Part shown: positions 1-5,321 of the stretch, piece after piece
How the letters are laid out: each line of letters starts with the position of its first letter
How positions within the stretch are numbered: position 1 is the first letter of the stretch
From: Rhodoferax sp. UBA5149
Lineage (GTDB): Bacteria > Pseudomonadota > Gammaproteobacteria > Burkholderiales > Burkholderiaceae_C
Assembly: GCF_002413825.1 (NCBI RefSeq)
Contig: NZ_DHXT01000097.1
Coordinates: forward strand, 48,351 to 56,427
Reading direction: 5' to 3'
Length of the DNA stretch: 8,077 nt
Notes under the pieces: generated by a model
Seen by the model: the letters and a program-made list of their open reading frames with translations, nothing else
What the model was told of the DNA's origin: nothing
Databases searched by the model: none
Translations under genes and position numbers: made by a program

Positions 1-636
1 GTGCCGCTGCTGGTGGCCTTGCTCGGCGCGCAGGCGGCCGGCCCCATCATCGTGACCATCGTGGTGGACATGGTGATCACCACCTCGCTCTGCATCGCGC
101 TCTCCCGGCTGGACGGCGCGGACGAGCACGGCTTTGCCCATGCGGCGGAAAATGCGCTCAAGGGCATGCTGTACAACCCCATGTCCTGGTCCATCCTGCT
201 GGGCGGCGTGGCCTCGGCCGTGAGCCTTGACTTGCCCAAGCCCGTGATGCAAACCATTGGCCTGATGGCGGATGCGGCATCGCCGGTGGCCTTGTTCACC
301 ATCGGCGCCGTGCTGGCGCGCTCGCAAATGCTGGCGGCCGCCAAAAAGCATGCGCCGATTCCGCTGCGCGACTACCTGCCGGTGGCCGCCATCAAGCTCT
401 TGCTGCATCCGCTGCTGGTGCTGCTGGTGGGGGCTGCGGCGGTCGCGCTGGGCGTGCCTTTGAACAAGTTTGCGCTCACCGTCATGGTGTTGGTGGCGGC
501 GCTGCCGAGCGCCAGCAATGTGTCACTGCTGGCGGAGCGCTTTGGCGCTGACAACGGCCGCATTGCGCGCATCATCCTGGTGTCCACGGCCGCCGCGTTT
601 TTGAGCTTCTCGCTGGCGGTGACGTTGATGACCTGA
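1..636 (+). CDS. AEC (auxin efflux carrier) family transporter, N-terminus missing
   Basis: This is the C-terminal part of an inner-membrane permease of the AEC family. Members are secondary carriers, often for organic acids, but the substrate cannot be read from sequence. The 211 visible residues hold about six hydrophobic segments, near residues 14-34, 62-78, 86-106, 126-150, 157-171 and 189-209. Family-like stretches are GAQAAGPIIVTIVVD near the start, DAASPVALFTIGAVLARSQM (91-110), and ALPSASNVSLLAERFGAD (167-184) before the last helix. The family is usually about 300-320 residues, so roughly the first 100 lie upstream of the window; the GTG at base 1 is probably an internal valine codon. 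The stop is TGA at 634-636. The gene converges on the next one with only 7 bases between the stops, leaving no room for a separate terminator. Family call is firm, substrate unknown. Confidence 0.88.
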   Translation: MPLLVALLGAQAAGPIIVTIVVDMVITTSLCIALSRLDGADEHGFAHAAENALKGMLYNPMSWSILLGGVASAVSLDLPKPVMQTIGLMADAASPVALFTIGAVLARSQMLAAAKKHAPIPLRDYLPVAAIKLLLHPLLVLLVGAAAVALGVPLNKFALTVMVLVAALPSASNVSLLAERFGADNGRIARIILVSTAAAFLSFSLAVTLMT

Positions 637-643
637 GGTCGGC

Positions 644-1081
644 TCAATCCTTGCCGTGCCCCCTGTTTTTCTCCCCTCTGTCATGGTCCCTGCCCCTGTT
701 GCCATGGTCATCGTGGTGATCACCCCGCTCGCCCCGCTCGCCACGCTCACCACGATGGGCGGGGCCGTATTCATTCTTGTACCAGCGCTCCTGGACGAAG
801 TAGACTGGCTGGCCGCACGCGTTGTACTTGTGGCAGTTCTTGTCCCAATGCTTCTCATGTCCTGGCGGCACGCGCAGATAAATGGGCTGCCGCACATAGC
901 CGACGGGGGCTTGCTGAATGATGACCGGTTGCGCGTAGATCACCTGCGGCTGCGGCATGTTGCCGATGTCGATGCGACCGTAAAAGCCCGGCTGGCCGAT
1001 GTTCACCGAGACGCCGACGTCGGCCGCCAAGGCCGAGCCCACCAGGCAGGCCAATACGGCTGCCAATAAAAATTGTTTCAT
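644..1081 (-). CDS. Small exported protein with charged Gly/Arg/His-rich tail, function unknown
   Basis: The product is 145 residues. It begins with a clear Sec signal peptide (MKQFLLAAVLACLVGSALAA, cleavage likely after residue 19 or 20), so it should be periplasmic or outside the cell. The start at 1081 is preferred because the signal peptide begins there and a GGAG ribosome site lies 9 bases upstream (1091-1094 on the plus strand). Longer versions add non-signal residues. The mature part has a neutral section rich in Gln, Pro and Ile (30-75), then a section with two cysteines (C83, C89) around HEKHWDKNC and YNACGQPVYF, which could form a disulfide. Residues 109-145 are low complexity: three Gly-Glu-Arg triplets, then His, Asp, Arg and Gly. 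The layout resembles short uncharacterised exported proteins I associate with Burkholderiales. The His/Asp-rich tail could bind metal, but this is inference. Confidence 0.8.
   Translation of the reverse strand: MKQFLLAAVLACLVGSALAADVGVSVNIGQPGFYGRIDIGNMPQPQVIYAQPVIIQQAPVGYVRQPIYLRVPPGHEKHWDKNCHKYNACGQPVYFVQERWYKNEYGPAHRGERGERGERGDHHDDHGNRGRDHDRGEKNRGHGKD
725..751 (-). repeat. Three 9-base tandem repeats encoding Gly-Glu-Arg
   Basis: Three consecutive 9-base units, GGTGAGCGT, GGCGAGCGG and GGCGAGCGG on the minus strand, encode collagen-like GER triplets in the tail of the small exported protein. Two units are identical at the DNA level, which suggests recent slippage expansion. The copy number may vary between strains. 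Confidence 0.75.
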
Positions 1082-1212
1082 AGAGTTTGACTCCGATGTG
1101 AGCGCTTGTCGCTCCAAACGCGGGCACTGCTTTGACGCCAGTGTGTCCCCGATAAGACTGTGTGCGCCGTCAGGCGTTCAGTTACGGATAAATTTTAGTT
1201 CAGGGGCCTGTA

Positions 1213-1226
1213 GGCAAACGCTTACA
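1213..1226 (-). promoter_or_regulatory. LacI/GalR-type operator-like palindrome upstream of the small exported protein
   Basis: On the minus strand the sequence TGTAAGCGTTTGCC matches the general LacI/GalR half-site pattern TGNAANCGNTTNCA at every fixed position except the last. It sits in the 173-base spacer (1082-1254) between the priA stop and the small exported gene, about 130 bases upstream of that gene's start. An AT-rich stretch (AACTAAAATTTAT, minus strand) just downstream could hold a -10 element, but no convincing -35/-10 pair is seen. No regulator gene lies in the window. This is a pattern match only. Confidence 0.25.
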
Positions 1227-1254
1227 AAAGCGGGTGTTCGGCGGACTCGGCAGC

Positions 1255-3393
1255 TCAAATCGCCAGCGGGTCCACGTCCACCGCCCAGCGCATCAAACCC
1301 TTGCCCTCGGGTTGCTGCCGGGTGGCGTGCAGCACCGCCTGCCAGGCCGTCAAAAAGCGCTGCAGCGCGGCGCGCGACGGGCTCTCAACCAGCATCTGGG
1401 CGCGCTCCACATTGGCCACGCGCTGCATGCTCATGGGCACGGCCGGATACAGGGTGATGTGGACGAGGAGGTGTTCGGCGTCGGGCAGGGTGCTTGCTGC
1501 GGCGCTGGCCGCTGTCAAAAATCCTTGCGCCACCTCCTGCGTGCGCGCCTCGGCCCGCACCAGCGCCTGGAAACTGAAAGGCGGCATGGCGGCCTGCTCG
1601 CGCTCTTTCAGCTGCTCGGCGGCGAAGGCCGGGTAATCGTGGCGTTTCAGGGCCTCGAACAGCGGGTGTTTGGGGTGAAAGGTCTGCACCCACATCTCGC
1701 TCTGGCCGCTGATATCGGCGTCGCGCCCGGCGCGCCCGGCGGCCTGCATCAGCAAGCTGAACAGACGCTCGGGCGCGCGGAAATCGCTGGAAAACAGCGC
1801 ATTGTCCGGGTTGACGGCGGCCACCAGCGTGATGCGGCGAAAGTCGTGCCCCTTGGCAATCATTTGCGTGCCGACCAGCACATCCACTTCGCCCGAATGC
1901 ACCCGGGCCAGCTGCGATTCGAGTTCGCCTTTGAGCTTGGTGCTGTCGGCGTCAATGCGGGCGATGCGCACCGGCTCGCCCTCGGGCCACAGTTCAGACA
2001 CCGAATTGGGTCGTCGCACCCCTGCCAGCAGCTCGGCCAGGTGTTCTTCCAGCCGCTCGGTGCCGCGACCCAGCGGCGCGATGTCGGGGTTGCCGCAGGC
2101 CGGGCAGGCGCGCGGTACGCGCTCGGTAAAACCGCAATGGTGACAGCGCAGGGTGCGGTCGATCTTGTGGAACACCCGGTAGGCGCTGCAATGCGGACAC
2201 TCGCTTTTCCAGTCGCAGTCGGCGCAATGCAGCACCGGGGCGTAGCCGCGCCGGTTGAGGAACACCATGCTTTGTTCGCCGCGCGCCACCCGTTGCACGA
2301 TGGCGTCGAGCAGCGGCGGTGAGATGACGCATTTTTTGGGCTGATGGTTCATGTCCACCCGCCGTACCAGGGGCAGGGCGGCGTTGGCGCCGATGCGGCT
2401 CGGCATCTCCAGCCGCACATAGCGGCCACCCTGACTGGCCGGGCGGCTGTGGTGCCAGCTTTCCAGTGAGGGCGTGGCCGAGCCCAGCAAAACCTTGGCG
2501 CCTTCCAGCCGACCCCGGTACACCGCCAGATCGCGCGCCGAGTAGCGCGCGCCCTCTTGCTGCTTGTAGCTCGGGTCGTGCTCCTCGTCCACGATGATCA
2601 GCTTGAGATTGGGCAGCGAGGCAAAGACGGCCATGCGCGTGCCGAGCACGATGCGGGCGCCGCCGCCGTGGGCCGCCAGCCAGCTTTTCAGGCGCTGCGC
2701 CGGCGTCATGCCGCTGTGCAGCGAGACGACCGCGTTGTCGCCGTAGAGCGGGTTGAAACGCGCCATGAAGCGGGCTTCGAGCTGGGGCGTGAGGTTGATC
2801 TCGGGCACCATCACGATCGCCTGGGCGCTCGGGTCGCTGGCGAGCAACTGCTGGACGCTGTGCAAGTAGACCTCGGTCTTGCCGCTGCCGGTCGCGCCAA
2901 ACAGCAAGAATGGGCCAGGTTGTTGATTAAATTGGGCTATAGCCCCCGTCTGCTCTACGGTAAGCGCTACTGAATAAATAGCAATCGATCGCTCGGGTAG
3001 GTCGGCTCCGGCAGCGTTGGCGTGGCGTTTGAGTCGGCGTGCCAGTTGCAGGGTATTGAGGTCGCGCAACTGGGGTGGCAAGGCCGCCAGCGCCACTTCA
3101 CCGGCGGAGCGCTGGTAATAGTTGGCGGCAAAACTTACCAATTGTCGCCAGGCCGGAGTCAGCGGCGCAATGCCGTCCAGGCGACCGGCGATCGGCCTCA
3201 ATTTCTCCGGGTCGAGGTGGTCCGGGGCGGCATCGGCGGGCGCGTCCCACACCACCCCCAGCAGCTCACGCTGGCCCAGCGGCACACGCACCAAGGTGCC
3301 GGCCGGGAGTACCTGCTCACTCAAGTACGTCAATGGCCCGGCCACCTGGCTGTGGGCCGGGGTGTGCACCAGCACCGGGAGGCTGTGGCTCAT
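1255..3393 (-). CDS. priA: Primosomal protein N' (replication restart helicase PriA)
   Basis: PriA is a cytoplasmic superfamily 2 DNA helicase that recognises stalled or D-loop forks and starts reloading of the replicative helicase. The 712-residue product is close to the E. coli length (732). Order of parts: an N-terminal DNA-binding domain (1-110), a linker, an LTVEQTGAIAQF segment (144-155) in the place of the family's LNxEQ motif, Walker A GATGSGKT (166-173), DEEH Walker B (269-272), and GSATPS (304-309). A zinc-binding region follows with four CxxC pairs (C390/C393, C399/C402, C417/C420, C430/C433). Then come VGTQMIAKGHDF (507-518), the late helicase motif QAAGRAGR (550-557) and the C-terminal domain. 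All key residues are present. The ATG at 3393 gives the expected N-terminus; the ribosome site is weak. It appears to be transcribed from its own promoter in the AT-rich spacer. Oddity: residues 137-155 are encoded by one copy of the 57-base repeat. Confidence 0.97.
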   Translation of the reverse strand: MSHSLPVLVHTPAHSQVAGPLTYLSEQVLPAGTLVRVPLGQRELLGVVWDAPADAAPDHLDPEKLRPIAGRLDGIAPLTPAWRQLVSFAANYYQRSAGEVALAALPPQLRDLNTLQLARRLKRHANAAGADLPERSIAIYSVALTVEQTGAIAQFNQQPGPFLLFGATGSGKTEVYLHSVQQLLASDPSAQAIVMVPEINLTPQLEARFMARFNPLYGDNAVVSLHSGMTPAQRLKSWLAAHGGGARIVLGTRMAVFASLPNLKLIIVDEEHDPSYKQQEGARYSARDLAVYRGRLEGAKVLLGSATPSLESWHHSRPASQGGRYVRLEMPSRIGANAALPLVRRVDMNHQPKKCVISPPLLDAIVQRVARGEQSMVFLNRRGYAPVLHCADCDWKSECPHCSAYRVFHKIDRTLRCHHCGFTERVPRACPACGNPDIAPLGRGTERLEEHLAELLAGVRRPNSVSELWPEGEPVRIARIDADSTKLKGELESQLARVHSGEVDVLVGTQMIAKGHDFRRITLVAAVNPDNALFSSDFRAPERLFSLLMQAAGRAGRDADISGQSEMWVQTFHPKHPLFEALKRHDYPAFAAEQLKEREQAAMPPFSFQALVRAEARTQEVAQGFLTAASAAASTLPDAEHLLVHITLYPAVPMSMQRVANVERAQMLVESPSRAALQRFLTAWQAVLHATRQQPEGKGLMRWAVDVDPLAI
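2929..2985 (-). repeat. 57-base intragenic repeat, copy 1 (in priA)
   Basis: Read on the minus strand, this copy has the left arm ATTGCTATTTATTCAGTAGC, a 15-base spacer, and GACGGGGGCTATAGCCC. It aligns without gaps to the copies at 5715 and 7410. The right arm contains the perfect 12-base palindrome GGGCTATAGCCC. It is clearly AT-richer (about 45% GC) than the surrounding priA sequence. In the priA frame it encodes IAIYSVALTVEQTGAIAQF (residues 137-155), just before the Walker A motif. Confidence 0.85.
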
Positions 3394-3426
3394 GCCGGGG
3401 CCTGAGTTGGATCGCTTAATTGATGT

Positions 3427-3442
3427 GAACTTGCGAAAGTTC
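3427..3442. promoter_or_regulatory. Short perfect hairpin upstream of priA
   Basis: GAACTT-GCGA-AAGTTC is a perfect 6-base inverted repeat around a 4-base loop, ending 33 bases before the priA start codon. It may be a regulator-binding palindrome or a hairpin in the priA leader. No protein is identified for it. Confidence 0.4.
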
Positions 3443-3452
3443 GTTTAAGTCT

Positions 3453-3600
3453 TTGATTCATAAACGATTTGAACGAGATCCAAGATTTCTGTGGATAACT
3501 TTGTTGATAGATTGCCTTGAAGGCCTTCCAGCCCTTGTAAATCAAGGCTTTCATCGAATTGCCCACAAAACCAGCAAAATTAAAAATCGTTATGAATCAA
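3453..3600. repeat. Wide inverted repeat enclosing a DnaA box and an inner hairpin
   Basis: The left arm TTGATTCATAAACGATTT (3453-3470) is the reverse complement of the right arm AAATCGTTATGAATCAA (3584-3600) except for one missing A. Between them a second inverted pair, GCCTTGA (3514-3520) and TCAAGGC (3542-3548), is roughly centred on the same axis. Weak partial complementarity also links the stretches around 3488-3510 and 3550-3570. The whole is a nested, imperfect palindrome of about 148 bases. It could be the ends of a small non-coding element or a replication/regulatory structure. Confidence 0.6.
3490..3498 (-). promoter_or_regulatory. DnaA box (perfect TTATCCACA)
   Basis: On the minus strand the sequence is TTATCCACA, identical to the strongest E. 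coli-type DnaA box. It is followed on the plus strand by TTTGTTGATAG, a degenerate box-like unit, in a tandem arrangement typical of bacterial origins. It lies about 97 bases upstream of the priA start. Confidence 0.5.
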
Positions 3601-3612
3601 TATCTTACGGAC

Positions 3613-3629
3613 GCTATTGGTTTTATAGC
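3613..3629 (+). repeat. Possible half-copy of the 57-base repeat (left arm only)
   Basis: GCTATTGGTTTTATAGC has the same GCTA-9-TAGC geometry and T-rich centre as the left arm of the three full copies, but lies on the opposite strand and between genes. The downstream GACGGGGGCTA core is not found at the expected spacing. It may be a decayed copy or a chance hairpin. Confidence 0.3.
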
Positions 3630-3675
3630 AGCGACGCCCGAAGAGCACATGTCTTTTGCACCGCAGCAATAATTT

Positions 3676-3684
3676 TGTGCATAA
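3676..3684 (-). promoter_or_regulatory. DnaA box (TTATGCACA, matches TTATNCACA)
   Basis: On the minus strand this is TTATGCACA, an exact match to the relaxed DnaA consensus. It has the same orientation as the box at 3490 and starts 186 bases from it. A one-mismatch site (TTTTGCACC, 3654-3662) lies nearby on the other strand. Confidence 0.42.
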
Positions 3685-3745
3685 GTCGGACTTCGCCGCG
3701 CCAATTCTGGTCCAAAAGATGCTAAGGGTTTAGCGACCCACAATA

Positions 3746-4855
3746 TCAGGCCCGCAGTTTGCGCGAGTGCGCATGGACCGCTTGCACCAAAGCCGCCACG
3801 TTGTCGGGGGGTGTGTGCTGACTTATGCCATGGCCCAGGTTGAAAATATGCGTGGGACCGGTTCCCGCGCCGCTGTGCGGCGTGCCAAAACTGTTCAGCA
3901 CCTTGACCACTTCAGCCTCAATTTGCGCGGGAGAAGCAAACAGCGCGTTGGGATCGAGATTGCCCTGCAGCGCTTTTTTCTGGCCTACCAGGGCGCGTGC
4001 CTTGGCCAGGTTGACGGTCCAGTCCAGCCCCAGCACGTCGCAGTCGAGCTGGCCCATTTCCTCCAGCCACAGGCCGCCGCCCTTGGTGAACACGATGCTC
4101 GGGATGCGCACGCCGTTGTGTTCTTTCTTCACTTGCGCCAGCACCCGCTCGGTGTAGGCCAGGCTGAATTCCTGGAAGGCGCCGTCGGCCAGTACGCCGC
4201 CCCAGCTGTCAAAAATCATGACGGCCTGGGCGCCGGCTTCAATTTGCGTGTTGAGGTACAGCGCCACGGCGTCGGCGTTGATCTGCAGTATTTTGTGCAT
4301 CAGGTCCGGGCGGCTGTACAGCATGGTCTTGACCAGGCGGTAGTCGTCCGAGCCGGCGCCTTCCACCATGTAGCAGGCCAGCGTCCAGGGGCTGCCCGAG
4401 AAGCCGATCAGCGGCACCCGGCCATTCAGGGCCTTGCGAATCGAGGTCACAGCGTCAAACACGTAACGCAGCTTCTCCATGTCGGGCACGGCCAGTTTGG
4501 CGACCGCCGCTTCGTCACGGACTGCGTGCGCAAACTTGGGGCCTTCGCCCAGGGCAAAGCTCAGTCCCAGGCCCATGGCGTCGGGGACGGTCAGGATGTC
4601 GCTGAACAAAATGGCGGCGTCCAGCGGGAAGCGGTCGAGGGGCTGCAGCGTGACTTCGGTGGCGTAGTCGGTATTGGTGGCCAGGCCCATGAAACTGCCC
4701 GCCTTGGCGCGGGTGGCGCGGTACTCGGGCAAGAAACGCCCGGCCTGGCGCATCAGCCAGACCGGGGTGTGGTCAGTGGCTTGGCGCAGGCAGGCGCGGA
4801 TGAAGGTGTCGTTCTGGAGGGGCGCAAAAGCGCCGGGGGGGGCGAGTGTGTTCAT
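3746..4855 (-). CDS. hemE: Uroporphyrinogen decarboxylase
   Basis: HemE removes four carboxyl groups from uroporphyrinogen III to give coproporphyrinogen III, a cytoplasmic step of heme synthesis. The 369-residue product has the usual family length. Both family signatures are present: PVWLMRQAGRFLPEYR (31-46), with the substrate-binding arginines, and GFSGSPWTLACYMVEGAGS (151-169), with the conserved tyrosine Y162. The essential aspartate is D86 in ILFSDIL, and the conserved histidine is H342 in FNLGHGI. No key residue is missing. The ATG at 4855 gives a normal N-terminus with a short Ala/Pro-rich lead; the ribosome site is weak. The CoA-binding gene upstream ends 30 bases before the start, so hemE is probably cotranscribed with it and with dsbD. 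Oddity: codons 5-8 contain a run of eight C (G8 at 4835-4842 on the plus strand), a possible slippage site. Confidence 0.98.
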   Translation of the reverse strand: MNTLAPPGAFAPLQNDTFIRACLRQATDHTPVWLMRQAGRFLPEYRATRAKAGSFMGLATNTDYATEVTLQPLDRFPLDAAILFSDILTVPDAMGLGLSFALGEGPKFAHAVRDEAAVAKLAVPDMEKLRYVFDAVTSIRKALNGRVPLIGFSGSPWTLACYMVEGAGSDDYRLVKTMLYSRPDLMHKILQINADAVALYLNTQIEAGAQAVMIFDSWGGVLADGAFQEFSLAYTERVLAQVKKEHNGVRIPSIVFTKGGGLWLEEMGQLDCDVLGLDWTVNLAKARALVGQKKALQGNLDPNALFASPAQIEAEVVKVLNSFGTPHSGAGTGPTHIFNLGHGISQHTPPDNVAALVQAVHAHSRKLRA

Positions 4856-4885
4856 GCCCCAATTGTCGCCGCAAGCCGAACACTT

Positions 4886-5293
4886 TTAACGTCCGGCCGC
4901 GTGCTCCACCATCAAACATTTGTTTTGCACCACCCGCAGGCCCGCCGCTTGCGCGGCCGCGCAAGCTGGCGCGTTTTCAATGCCCAGCTGCAGCCACAGG
5001 GCCTGGGCGCCGATGGCGATGGCCTGCGCCGCCACCGGTGGCACGTCCGCACTGTTGCGAAAGACATTGACCAGATCGATCCGCTCGTGCCGTGCCGCTT
5101 CCAGCAGGCTCGGATAGGCTTTTTCGCCCAGTATTTCAGTGGCGTTGGGGTTGATCGGAATGATGCGCCAGCCGTGCGCCTGCATGTAGCGCGCCACGTC
5201 ATAACTGGCGCGGTGCGGCTTGGGAGAGAGTCCTACCACGGCCACCGTTTTGTACGTGGCCAGGATGTGCCGGATGTCGTGTGCTTCAGTCAT
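4886..5293 (-). CDS. CoA-binding domain protein (YccU-like)
   Basis: This 135-residue cytoplasmic protein consists of one Rossmann-like CoA-binding domain, as in the N-terminal part of succinyl-CoA synthetase alpha subunits. Visible motifs are the nucleotide loop VAVVGLSPKPHRASYDVARY (17-36), IIPINPN (44-50), DLVNVFRN (73-80), LWLQLGIEN (99-107) and VVQNKCLMVEH (121-131) with the conserved cysteine C126. Stand-alone members bind CoA but their role is not well defined. The ATG at 5293 (MTEAHDIRH) is preferred to a TTG six codons upstream because it starts where family members start. It lies 28 bases after the dsbD stop and 30 bases before hemE, which fits one operon. The fold call is confident; the biological function is not known. 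Confidence 0.92.
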   Translation of the reverse strand: MTEAHDIRHILATYKTVAVVGLSPKPHRASYDVARYMQAHGWRIIPINPNATEILGEKAYPSLLEAARHERIDLVNVFRNSADVPPVAAQAIAIGAQALWLQLGIENAPACAAAQAAGLRVVQNKCLMVEHAAGR

Positions 5294-5321
5294 GCTGCCC
5301 AGTGTACGCAAGCCAGGCTGT

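Larger units (their letters stand above)
3394..3745. other. 352-base AT-rich intergenic region between priA and hemE, no supported gene
   Basis: This spacer separates the 5' end of priA from the 3' end of hemE and is far more AT-rich than its neighbours. It should contain the priA promoter and any hemE terminator, though neither is clear enough to place. It holds two consensus DnaA boxes, a wide inverted repeat with an inner hairpin, a short hairpin near priA, and a half-copy of the repeat found in priA and dsbD. A TTG-initiated 90-codon frame (3453-3725, +) runs through it but has no recognisable domain, a composition unlike the real genes, and overlaps all these structures, so it is not called. 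Confidence 0.8.

Noticed and set aside
1234..2322. 362-codon open frame on the plus strand opposite priA
   Set aside because: It is antisense to a well-supported gene. Its Gly/His/Gln/Ala/Leu-rich composition is typical of the shadow frame of GC-rich coding sequence.
3453..3725. 90-codon open frame on the plus strand in the priA-hemE spacer
   Set aside because: It starts with TTG inside an inverted-repeat arm, has no ribosome site or recognisable domain, and overlaps DnaA boxes and hairpins. AT-rich sequence with a long open frame by chance is the better explanation.
3720..3745. Terminator for hemE (GGGT-CGCTAA-ACCC on the minus strand)
   Set aside because: It has only a four-base stem and no following T-tract, so it is too weak to call.
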